Below are positions 35,645 through 43,218 of a stretch of 64,000 nt of DNA, in pieces. Location of the stretch: the NCBI RefSeq assembly GCF_900143525.1, contig NZ_FREZ01000011.1, forward strand, positions 1-64,000. Direction: 5' to 3'. The DNA is from Ruegeria sp. Alg231-54. GTDB lineage: Bacteria > Pseudomonadota > Alphaproteobacteria > Rhodobacterales > Rhodobacteraceae. Made by a program: the position numbers and the translations under genes. The notes beneath the pieces are model-generated. The model saw only the letters and a program-made list of their open reading frames with translations, did not search any database and was not told where the DNA came from. Position 1 is the stretch's first letter, and each line of letters begins with the position of its first letter.

Positions 35645-36604
35645 TCACTGCCCAGAGTTTTGGCTGACTTCGATTTTGCGGATTTTGGGTCTTACTTCAG
35701 GCACTGCGTCAGCAGGAGAATCCTGAGCATTTGTCTGATTGTTGGGCTCCGTCTCAGAAACCGGGTCGACTGCGGTTGCACCTTCGGCCTCCCGGCGGGT
35801 TCTCTGGATCGTCACCACCTCGGAATCGGTGCCCCGGTTAACCCTGACGGTGGGTTGAATTTCTGCTTTTTCCGCAGGACCTTCTTCTTGTAACAGATCA
35901 CGCAGCCGAACCATTTCCATTGGTGCGTCTTCAACCCCGTCCAACGTTCTGAGGGTCAGGCTCAGCGTTCCGGCCTTTTGTGCCAACGCAAGACGCTGGC
36001 CTTGCTGTGGCGTCACTTCAACGGTAATCGTGCGAGCGACTTCGGGTTGATCGCTTAGTTCTTCAGACTGTTGATCTACACCAATCACGCGGATGTTCTG
36101 AAGTATCGTTACAGCGCGCAATTCCATTTTCGCGCCCTGTGTTAAAACAATATCTACCCAGTCACCTGGCGTAACAAACCCACCGACCGCAGTAACCGCA
36201 TCGACCTCGATGGCCATCGCGCGCGTGTTCTCACCCAGTTTCTGAACCAAGGTGACCTTTTCACCAAAATTAGAAACCTTCGATAGTAGCATCACTTCGC
36301 CTGGGTAAAACCGACCCTTAGCGCGACGCAGCTGGCGTCTGCTTTCGGGAACAAGCACATCTATGTCAGTGAACACACCGGCAGGCAGCGCCTCGCGGGG
36401 CCACGAATGAACAGCAACGTGGTGTTTTTCGATCGTCTGACCAAATGCGATTTCCGACCGGGCGACGTAAATTTCTACCAGATCCGCATCTGATGACGGT
36501 CCGGCAGCGTTTGTGTTAAACTGAATGTGATCTTTCGCCAGGTACACGGAACCGGATGCAATCGCGATTCCGAAAAGCGTGGTGATAAATGGTCTGATAC
36601 GCAT
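35645..36604 (-). CDS. cpaB: Flp pilus assembly protein CpaB/RcpC
   Basis: The 319-residue protein starts at the ATG at 36604, where GGAG precedes it. It has an N-terminal membrane anchor (FITTLFGIAIASGSVYLA), then an SAF domain (residues about 45-110). That domain has LVEIYVARSEIAFGQTIEKH and the RAKGRFYPGEVMLLSKV segment. The CpaB domain follows with VGGFVTPGDWVDIVLTQ, and a long acidic, low-complexity tail ends the protein. CpaB works with the secretin CpaC, whose gene would normally follow but is absent here. Confidence 0.85.
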   Translation of the reverse strand: MRIRPFITTLFGIAIASGSVYLAKDHIQFNTNAAGPSSDADLVEIYVARSEIAFGQTIEKHHVAVHSWPREALPAGVFTDIDVLVPESRRQLRRAKGRFYPGEVMLLSKVSNFGEKVTLVQKLGENTRAMAIEVDAVTAVGGFVTPGDWVDIVLTQGAKMELRAVTILQNIRVIGVDQQSEELSDQPEVARTITVEVTPQQGQRLALAQKAGTLSLTLRTLDGVEDAPMEMVRLRDLLQEEGPAEKAEIQPTVRVNRGTDSEVVTIQRTRREAEGATAVDPVSETEPNNQTNAQDSPADAVPEVRPKIRKIEVSQNSGQ

Positions 36605-36749
36605 CTCTGTCTCCAAAAGTTACGCTCAAAGAATTCGAAACATCGGTAGTTGTTGGCTTTCGAAAATCCCGGCGGTAAATTCTGCGCCGCTGCAAATATG
36701 CGTAGGCGCAGAATTATGACGTTTTGTGCGAACGCAAGCTCGCCTGTTG

Positions 36750-36926
36750 TCAGCAGGTAGCGCTGCCCAGAGCGGTACAGGCGGCAGTCACGTTATTGTT
36801 GGTTTCCGTACCAAGATACGTGAAAGCACCAACCGCAATCGAAGCAACAACCAAGAGGGCGAGGCCATATTCAACAATTGCCGCACCGCTTTCTTCTTTC
36901 AAAAACTTGTTCATGAATTTAGTCAT
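36750..36926 (-). CDS. flp: Flp type IVb pilin
   Basis: The 58-residue prepilin has a basic leader (MTKFMNKFLKEESG) and a processing site after Gly14, followed by AAIVEYGLALLVVASIAVGA. Glu at position +5 and Tyr at +6 form the Flp motif. A short tail with two Cys ends in ATC. The peptidase removes the leader and the mature pilin polymerises through the helix. A GGGGG RBS precedes the start. It is the first gene of the Tad operon, with cpaB about 145 bases downstream. The matching prepilin peptidase (CpaA/TadV) is not in the window. Confidence 0.9.
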   Translation of the reverse strand: MTKFMNKFLKEESGAAIVEYGLALLVVASIAVGAFTYLGTETNNNVTAACTALGSATC

Positions 36927-37454
36927 GTTTCCCCCGAAAGGTTAAATTGAGATCGACGCTGCGCAGTAGTGCAACGCAAGCCAAGCATTCATGCAGTGGC
37001 TTCATATACAGTAATTGCGTTAAGACCCTGTGGCTTCCATTAAAAATGGGAGTATTACTACTTTATAGTGTTTTTTGTAACATACTTTCTCCCTTTGAGA
37101 GATTTTTTTTAACCGTAGATTAACGGATCATTCACAAACAGACGAATCAACGATTCTGGAAACAATGAGTAAAGATTTGAAGATAATGTGGAGGAAACAT
37201 GAGGGAATTCCAACGCAAGACAATTGCAAGCTGGAGGGAAGAAATTCGGAATCTCCCCGCAATCTCACAATTTTAACAATTTAAATACAAATAGTTAAAG
37301 GACTCTTCCCGCAAGTAATGTAAACGTGCGCCTTCGACGACGGCCTCAAAATCAGTTGTCCATCGAACCAAAGCAGAACAAGTTTGTGATGGCGGTGGGG
37401 GCCGTACCGAGAAGCCTGACTGAGCTGGATCTTGTTAGGTAGATTGTAAAAGTA
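36927..37454. other. AT-rich divergent promoter region (flp / luxR)
   Basis: These 528 bases between flp (minus) and the LuxR-type gene (plus) are visibly more AT-rich than the rest of the locus and contain runs of A and T. I see small inverted motifs (CCATTAAAAATGG near 37038) but no gene, RNA or strong operator. Confidence 0.45.
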
Positions 37455-38315
37455 ATGAGTAACACTTTTTCTAAGAGCGTTCGCGCGCAAGACGGTTTAA
37501 ATTTTGTAATGGAGTGGACGCAGGCCATTAATGGCAGAAACTCCATTTCAAACGCTCTGCGTCAATTAATGCAATTGGCAAATGCAGAGGCTGCACTAAT
37601 TGCACGATTATCAATACCAAGCGGAAAAATAAAGTACATTGCGCGCCACTGCATTCACGAAGGAAAAATATGGCCTTCTCAACCGCAGTCTCAAGCAGAG
37701 TTGGTTTTGGGCGCGTGTTTAAAAACTGCAAAAGCTGGGTCAATATGGAAACTGTCAGATCTGAAGGACGCTAAAGGCGCGACGTTACCCCTGTGTCGGA
37801 ATCCCATTCCAATTGGGTTGTGTGAGGTCATTGTGGTTCCACTTGAGACAACGAAGGGCCACTTTGATCATCTGGAATTACACTTCCAACACCGTCCTGC
37901 ACATCATAACTTGGATATGGTGACAGTTTTGGCGTCAATACTCGCATCTGGTTGGGGTCATCGCCTCCCGGGCTTGATCTCTGCCAAAGTCAATCAATTC
38001 CGAGGCCACGGCGTCAGTGCAATCCGAGACGCTGAACTCACACCAATTCTGGATCCTGAAAATCCAGCGTCGCTCAGTCGGAGCGAGTTTCGGGTTTGCG
38101 CAATGTTGAAAGAAGGAATGACTGTCAAAGTGATTTCAAACACCCTGTCTGTCTGTCCAACCACAATTCGCTCGCACCTGAGCTCGATTTTTTCAAAGAC
38201 ATGCGCATCCAATCAAGTCGAGCTGCTGCACTTGTTGAACCGAAAGGCGGATAGCACCAACAGTGACCGGACCTCTGAGGGTGCTGTCAGACAAAGTCGA
38301 AATCGCCTCTGTTAA
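37455..38315 (+). CDS. LuxR-family regulator, C-terminus altered by an IS
   Basis: The 286-residue protein has an N-terminal ligand-binding-like domain without recognisable autoinducer-pocket residues. The C-terminal LuxR helix-turn-helix (about 209-265) reads LSRSEFRVCAMLKEG then TVKVISNTLSVCPTTIRSHL. From about residue 276 the frame runs into the IS6 left end at 38280, so the last dozen residues (EGAVRQSRNRLC) are encoded by the IS. The HTH itself is intact, so the protein may still work. It diverges from flp and could control the pilus. No luxI-type synthase is in the window. Confidence 0.75.
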   Translation: MSNTFSKSVRAQDGLNFVMEWTQAINGRNSISNALRQLMQLANAEAALIARLSIPSGKIKYIARHCIHEGKIWPSQPQSQAELVLGACLKTAKAGSIWKLSDLKDAKGATLPLCRNPIPIGLCEVIVVPLETTKGHFDHLELHFQHRPAHHNLDMVTVLASILASGWGHRLPGLISAKVNQFRGHGVSAIRDAELTPILDPENPASLSRSEFRVCAMLKEGMTVKVISNTLSVCPTTIRSHLSSIFSKTCASNQVELLHLLNRKADSTNSDRTSEGAVRQSRNRLC

Positions 38316-38325
38316 GCCAGTGAGG

Positions 38326-39142
38326 GGTACTGTCAGACCAATTCGAAGCAGTCTCTGTTTACCCCTAAATGCCGGAACTTATGCTGAACAAAGTTGGCGC
38401 CACTCGGAGAGAGCAGCAGCGCGGTTGAGCTTGAAATTGTCTCTGCTGTAGAGGGCGCGTTCCTGATTGAAATGGTTGTGGACGGAAGAATGAACTGCGG
38501 CGAACTTCTGCAAACATCGCATTTGCCTGAAGCGGAGCATCGCACGTTCTCGTCGTCGAAATGGCAGATGGGAATTCTCGGCCCGATTGTTCAGCCAGCG
38601 GCCGGTCTCTTGCCGACTACCGTTCCCGACAACTCTCATCGCCGCGCCATAAGACCGCAGTTTGTCTGTCACGATGGATTCAGGTTGACCGTAGCGTTTC
38701 ATTGATTTTCTGAGGAATTTCAACGCAGCTTTGCGGTCACGGCGCTTGGTCACATAACTTTCCAGCACCTCGCCTTCGTGATCCACAGCCCGCCATAGGT
38801 AGTGCGTCTCGCCATTGATCTTCACGAAGACCTCGTCCAGATGCCACTGCCAGTTCGAACAAGATCGCATCCGATTGACCCTGTTTCTGCGGATCTCTGC
38901 CGCGAATATCGGGCCAAATCTGTTCCACCAATAACGCACAGTTTCGTGGCTGATCTCGATGCCGCGCTCGTGCAAAAGATCTTCAACATTGCGAAGCGAA
39001 AGCGGAAACCGAACATACATCATGACGGCCAGACGGATGATCTCGGGGCTCGTCTTGAAGTAGCGAAAAGGGCTGCGTCTTGTCATCCTGCGACGCTAAG
39101 TGCTCACCCTGCCCGCCTCAATAAGTTTCTTCTGACAGTGCC
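38326..39142 (-). mobile_element. IS6-type element, complete inner copy (817 bp)
   Basis: The ends are GGTACTGTCAGACCAA and, on the minus strand, GGCACTGTCAGAAGAA. It belongs to the MTRRSPFRYFK type. The 8-base flanks CAGTGAGG and AGGTCTAG do not match. Confidence 0.85.
38379..39086 (-). CDS. IS6-family transposase, MTRRSPFRYFK type
   Basis: The 235-residue DDE transposase is uninterrupted: LRNVEDLLHERGIEISHETV for DNA recognition, then WHLDEVFVKINGETHYLW, ESIVTDKLRSYGAAM and NNRAENSHLPFRRRER. It is the intact sister of the copy at 15552-16259 (with TAG) and the truncated copy at 53307. It is likely the active source of this subtype in the window. Confidence 0.9.
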   Translation of the reverse strand: MTRRSPFRYFKTSPEIIRLAVMMYVRFPLSLRNVEDLLHERGIEISHETVRYWWNRFGPIFAAEIRRNRVNRMRSCSNWQWHLDEVFVKINGETHYLWRAVDHEGEVLESYVTKRRDRKAALKFLRKSMKRYGQPESIVTDKLRSYGAAMRVVGNGSRQETGRWLNNRAENSHLPFRRRERAMLRFRQMRCLQKFAAVHSSVHNHFNQERALYSRDNFKLNRAAALSEWRQLCSA

Positions 39143-39281
39143 AGGTCTAGTCATGGGCAAAAGCTACGCAACCACCCTGCCCCACTCAAGCAAAGTTCTT
39201 CTGACAAGACCCTCGAAAGTCCACTTGGGAAAACATGTCCGGTCTTGACAACAAATTCATCCGGCCCAGTTTCCCAAGGCG

Positions 39282-40613
39282 ATGTCTAAAAGATTGGCGA
39301 TAGTATCAAGTGGGATAAGCGGCCCGCTTAACAGTGCGGTAGAGTTTGCTAAGCAAGCAAAACTAGTCGGTTACGAGGTTTGTGTTTTTGCGCCAAAATC
39401 GTCTTTCGATCTAATTTCACATTTCGGTCTGGAGTACGGCGAGATTCCAATTCCTAAAGTTGATGCTTTCGCAGACCTACTGACTGCAGACCAGTTTAGG
39501 ACATTATCATCAAATGATCGTCTGGATTGTGCAGTGAATGCCCTTGGCGTTAATGATTTTTCTGCCTCAATGTCCCGTTTTCAACCAGATGTTATTTTTG
39601 TCGACTGTGAACTTCACGCGCACATAATAGTCGGTTTGTCTCTGGGGCCGCCGGTCATTCAGTGTAGCAGTATGTTCCTGTCGCCCCCCGGATCCCAGGC
39701 GCCTCCTTTGAACAAACGCGCGTGTCCGGGTGTTGGTATGCGGGGAAGTCGAATTGGAATCTCAATTATTTGGATGAGCTTCCTGATTTGGAAACTCAAA
39801 AAAATTCTACGAAACAAGTTCAAACATCAAGGCGCAGATTTCACTTCGGCGCTGCTTGAACTGGCACGGCGTTACAACGTTCCGATCGCAAGAATAAGAC
39901 GGCTGATTTGCTGGCAAATGCCATGGACTTACAAGATTCCCACTGTTTTGTTTCTCCCGCAGTCCGTTGACTTGCCAACACGTCCTTACTCAGATTTTTC
40001 GTATCTCGGAGCGATGGTAATACAAGATCGCCCCGAAAAGCCTCATGACCGCGAAAAAGTGCGCAGGTTCTGTTCGGGGCAGGGCACAAAGAAACACATT
40101 TTCGTCGGTTTCGGAACAATGATGAAGCCTAAGAGCGATCTGCTTGTTAACCTTTGGGAAGTCGCAAGTAAGCATCCAGAGTGGCAGTTCCTGTTTGCTG
40201 CAGGTCAGAATTGGGAGGATGGTGGCAGTTGTGACTACCCACGCAACGTTGATGTTGTGGCGTGGGTCCCCCAACACCAGGTTCTAAAGCATGCTCATCT
40301 TGCAATAATGCACGGAGGCACAGGCGGTTTTATCGAAGCCGTTGAGGCTGCAACACCTGTTCTCTTGTATCCACATGTCAACGATCAGCAGGGAAGCGCA
40401 GCCAGAGCTGTCTTTCATGGAATTGGTCGTGCGGGGCGCCACGCGGATACTGTCGAAAAGATCGAAAATGATATTCAAGAACTGCTGACCGACCCAAAAT
40501 ACAAAAAGAACTGCAAGGCATTGCAGGCTTCTTGCCAGCAGGAGAAGGTTGATGGAGGGCTGGCTGCTTTTTTGCAAAACGTCACCACCCAAAGTAACCA
40601 AAAATTCAAATAA
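39282..40613 (+). CDS. GT1-family (UGT-like) glycosyltransferase
   Basis: The 443-residue protein has the GT-B fold of UDP-glycosyltransferases that decorate small molecules. The N-terminal acceptor domain starts RLAIVSSGISGPLNSAVEFA, with the Gly-rich turn and a position where the catalytic His of the family usually lies. The C-terminal donor domain has VVAWVPQHQVLKHAHLAIMH and GGTGGFIEAVEAATPVLLYP. These are similar to the MGT macrolide-glycosyltransferase group. It would glycosylate the peptide made by the genes downstream, or inactivate it for self-protection. It starts 70 bases from the IS6 end and lies about 190 bases upstream of the main NRPS operon. The gene is visibly AT-rich. Confidence 0.8.
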   Translation: MSKRLAIVSSGISGPLNSAVEFAKQAKLVGYEVCVFAPKSSFDLISHFGLEYGEIPIPKVDAFADLLTADQFRTLSSNDRLDCAVNALGVNDFSASMSRFQPDVIFVDCELHAHIIVGLSLGPPVIQCSSMFLSPPGSQAPPLNKRACPGVGMRGSRIGISIIWMSFLIWKLKKILRNKFKHQGADFTSALLELARRYNVPIARIRRLICWQMPWTYKIPTVLFLPQSVDLPTRPYSDFSYLGAMVIQDRPEKPHDREKVRRFCSGQGTKKHIFVGFGTMMKPKSDLLVNLWEVASKHPEWQFLFAAGQNWEDGGSCDYPRNVDVVAWVPQHQVLKHAHLAIMHGGTGGFIEAVEAATPVLLYPHVNDQQGSAARAVFHGIGRAGRHADTVEKIENDIQELLTDPKYKKNCKALQASCQQEKVDGGLAAFLQNVTTQSNQKFK

Positions 40614-40773
40614 AATAGAACATTAAGGTATTTATCAATCGACTCAAAGGGTGGCCAAGACCGCCGTCCACCGTTTGATGAAAAACAATAATGCGCTTTC
40701 TGCACTGTATTTCCGTCCAAACATCTAAATGTCAATTTCTGAATAGGATGATCCGGCCAGCTTCGACGTGCGT

Positions 40774-40794
40774 ATTGGGTGTAGTACACCTAAT
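40774..40794. promoter_or_regulatory. 21-bp near-perfect palindrome, candidate operator
   Basis: The core GGTGTA-G-TACACC is flanked by ATT and AAT, so nine of ten base pairs are symmetric around the central G at 40784; the mismatch is at 40777/40791. It lies 11 bases upstream of the first gene of the NRPS operon. A dimeric regulator could bind there. The LuxR-type protein at 37455 is the only regulator nearby. Confidence 0.5.
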
Positions 40795-40805
40795 CGAATA
40801 CGACA

Positions 40806-41960
40806 GTGAACCAAGCGACGCACCATACAAACCGCGATACCAGATGCGCTAGACAGGACTTTGCAAAAGCAAGCCCTGACGTTTCTGATGAGAACTTACG
40901 CGCAGTGTGGAAAGCCGCCGGTGGATGTGGCGCTTTTGAGTTCGTTTTACCGCCAGGCCTTGGCAGTTCAATTAATAGTGCCAGTGAATTCGTTGAGGAA
41001 ATGTTGCTGTTTGGTGAGTTATGCGCGGATAGCGGCTTGGCGATGGCCATAATCTCACAGATTTGGACTATTCAAAGCCCCCTTATTCGATTTGCTTCCC
41101 AAGAGCTACAAGACAGCTACTTATCGAGGCTCTTGTCCGGCGAATTGATTGGCGCATTTGCACTTACCGAACCTACGGCGGGATCCGACGCGTTGTCGCT
41201 GCAAACGACTGCTGAACACAATCGGGCGGGATACATCCTAAATGGTCAAAAGGCGTTTGTCGGCATGGGGCCTGTTTGCGATTTCGCGATCGTTTTCGCG
41301 CAAACCGCGCCCGAGAAAGGTCGTTGGGGTTTGTCGGCCTTCGTTGTGCGCGCCGATGATGAAGGGTTTTTGCGGGCTGATAGGCAGGAAAAAGTCGGAT
41401 TGAACTCCGTCCCCATGGGACAGCTTGAGTTCCGTGACTGCTGGGTTCCGGAGGCCCGCAGAATTGGACGAGAAGGCGCCGGAGCTACGATTTTACAAGC
41501 CACGCTCGACTGGGAGAGGTGCTTTATCCTAACAGCGCAAGTAGGCGCGATGCGCCGCCAATTGAACGAGTGCACTGAGCATGCCGTTTCTCGTAAGCAA
41601 TTTGGCAGGTCGATCTCGGAATTCCAATCCGTTTCCAACCGCTTGGCAGACATGCGCGTACGTCTGGAAACCTGCGAACTTATGCTGGCGCGCGCGGCAC
41701 AACTGTACGATACCGGACAACCCCTGACGCAGTTTGCGGCGATGGCAAACCTTCACATTTCTGAGGCGTTTCTAAGTTCCAGCATGGATGCAATGCGAAC
41801 GTTTGGCGGTCGTGGGTATCTGCAAAGTTCAAATTCAGGAACCGATGTGAATGACGCCCTCGGCGGTGTCATCTACTCGGGTACCTCTGACATTCAACGC
41901 GAAATAATTGCAAGGATGGAACTTGGAAAAAGTTCCCAACCGAAAAACGGGGGAGACTAA
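40806..41960 (+). CDS. acyl-CoA dehydrogenase-like, probable carrier-bound prolyl oxidase
   Basis: The 384-residue flavoprotein has ACAD motifs: FALTEPTAGSDALSLQT for FAD, GAMRRQLNECTEHAVSRKQF, and GRGYLQSSNSGTDVNDALGG ending IYSGTSDIQREIIAR. Where medium-chain enzymes have the base Glu in YEGT, this protein has Ser. A Glu is present at position 237 in LDWER, the place of the base in isovaleryl-CoA dehydrogenase. Together with the free adenylation and carrier genes downstream it resembles PltE/RedW/CloN3, which oxidise prolyl-S-carrier to pyrrole. The start is a GTG without strong RBS. It is first in an operon of six closely spaced genes. Confidence 0.75.
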   Translation: MNQATHHTNRDTRCARQDFAKASPDVSDENLRAVWKAAGGCGAFEFVLPPGLGSSINSASEFVEEMLLFGELCADSGLAMAIISQIWTIQSPLIRFASQELQDSYLSRLLSGELIGAFALTEPTAGSDALSLQTTAEHNRAGYILNGQKAFVGMGPVCDFAIVFAQTAPEKGRWGLSAFVVRADDEGFLRADRQEKVGLNSVPMGQLEFRDCWVPEARRIGREGAGATILQATLDWERCFILTAQVGAMRRQLNECTEHAVSRKQFGRSISEFQSVSNRLADMRVRLETCELMLARAAQLYDTGQPLTQFAAMANLHISEAFLSSSMDAMRTFGGRGYLQSSNSGTDVNDALGGVIYSGTSDIQREIIARMELGKSSQPKNGGD

Positions 41961-41964
41961 ACCA

Positions 41965-43218
41965 ATGCAAAACGCTAATCGCGAATCCACTACCCGCGCC
42001 GCGAATTGGACAAATTCGTTTAGTGGATCGTTGACTGCGCTCTTTCTGTGGGTAGGCGGCTTAATTCTGGTAGCCTTCGCAACGCCGGTTCATGCCCACA
42101 AGTTCAACGAGAGCTACGTTTATTTTGACGTCACCGATGACACCCTGAGTGGCAGGATTGAAGCAACGTTGACGGATCTAACCCGAATTCAGCTAGGGGC
42201 GCCGGAGGTTTCGACGTCGCTGACTGAGGACGAAGTCCGGCAATCACAAGAGTTCTTCTTCGAATATTTCGAAAATCGCATGAAACTTTTGTCGGATGGG
42301 CAAGCCCTTCAGGTTGAATTTGACGACATCTCATTTTTTGATTCGTCGGTCGATACGTTCGCTCAACTGCATTTTACTGTTTTAGACATCGAGCAAACCC
42401 CGACAACTATCGAGATGGCCTATGACGGCCTGTTCTCTGACGTCGATCCAACCCATCGAGGTTATGCACTGATTGGTAGCAATACCCGAAACGGGATGGA
42501 CGAGAACGAGGCCTACATCTCACTGATTTTCGCGCCGGGCGATGGCTCAAAGGCCCTTTACCTGAACGATGAACCGGTAGGCGATATTGCGCGGACGTTC
42601 TTTGTGCACGGCGTTTGGCACATCTGGCTTGGGTTTGATCACGTTCTGTTTTTGGTGACGCTGCTTTTGGGAGCGGTCATGCGGATCGAGAACCGGCATT
42701 GGGTTCCTTCCGAGAACATCCGCGAAAGCCTGTTGGAAACCGTCAAGATCGTAACGGTGTTCACGATCGCCCACACTATCACACTTTGTCTCGCAACCTT
42801 CGAAGTCATAACCCTGCCTGTGACGCTGGTGGAGGCGGTTATCGCTTTCTCGATTGCTGCCGTCGCCGTCGGCAACCTTGTACCTCGTTTTCACGCAAGT
42901 TCTTGGAAGGTCGTCTTCCTGTTCGGGATATTCCATGGCTTCGGCTTCGCAAATGTGCTCGAGCCACTTGGCCTCGACCCCACACGCAAGGCGCTTGGGC
43001 TGGCTACATTTAATATTGGAGTTGAGGTCGGGCAACTCGCCATCGTAGTCGTTTTGTTCCCAATCTTCTTTGCTTTGCGGCGCCTGACGGCCTACCGCGT
43101 TGTGTTTCTGCAATTTGGTTCCGTCGCCCTGATCGCAATTGCAATGTTCTGGTTCTACGAACGAACGATCGGCTGGTTCCCGCAGTTCGGTGACGCCGTT
43201 GTAATGGTGACCCAATGA
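41965..43218 (+). CDS. HupE/UreJ-like membrane protein
   Basis: The start at 41965 has a GGGGGAG RBS and follows the dehydrogenase stop by four bases. The 417-residue protein has a signal peptide (VGGLILVAFATPVHAHK). A periplasmic beta-rich domain (about 50-200) is followed by seven or so helices of the HupE/UreJ type. The latter carry VWHIWLGFDHVLFLVTLLLG, VFTIAHTITL and GIFHGFGFANVLEPLGL, then FNIGVEVGQLAIV. HupE/UreJ proteins are linked to nickel or other metal uptake, but this long form is uncharacterised. Its presence inside the NRPS operon is unexpected; export, metal supply or resistance are possible roles. The stop overlaps the next start (ATGA). Confidence 0.75.
   Translation: MQNANRESTTRAANWTNSFSGSLTALFLWVGGLILVAFATPVHAHKFNESYVYFDVTDDTLSGRIEATLTDLTRIQLGAPEVSTSLTEDEVRQSQEFFFEYFENRMKLLSDGQALQVEFDDISFFDSSVDTFAQLHFTVLDIEQTPTTIEMAYDGLFSDVDPTHRGYALIGSNTRNGMDENEAYISLIFAPGDGSKALYLNDEPVGDIARTFFVHGVWHIWLGFDHVLFLVTLLLGAVMRIENRHWVPSENIRESLLETVKIVTVFTIAHTITLCLATFEVITLPVTLVEAVIAFSIAAVAVGNLVPRFHASSWKVVFLFGIFHGFGFANVLEPLGLDPTRKALGLATFNIGVEVGQLAIVVVLFPIFFALRRLTAYRVVFLQFGSVALIAIAMFWFYERTIGWFPQFGDAVVMVTQ

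Larger units (their letters stand above)
38280..39211 (-). mobile_element. IS6-type element split by a second IS6 copy
   Basis: Only the two ends of an outer element remain. The left end is 38280-38325 (GGTGCTGTCAGACAAA). The right end is 39143-39211, which includes the start of an MTRPASF-type transposase gene and ends CTTCTGACAAGACC. A complete second element (38326-39142) sits between them and about 700 bases of the outer copy are gone. This points to IS6-mediated adjacent deletion or recombination rather than simple insertion. Confidence 0.75.

Noticed and set aside
37455..38315. A quorum-sensing LuxR/LuxI pair
   Set aside because: No LuxI-type synthase is present in the window and the N-terminal domain lacks recognisable autoinducer-pocket residues.
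27417..39219. Target-site duplications around the IS6 copies
   Set aside because: The 8-base flanks of every copy were compared and none match.
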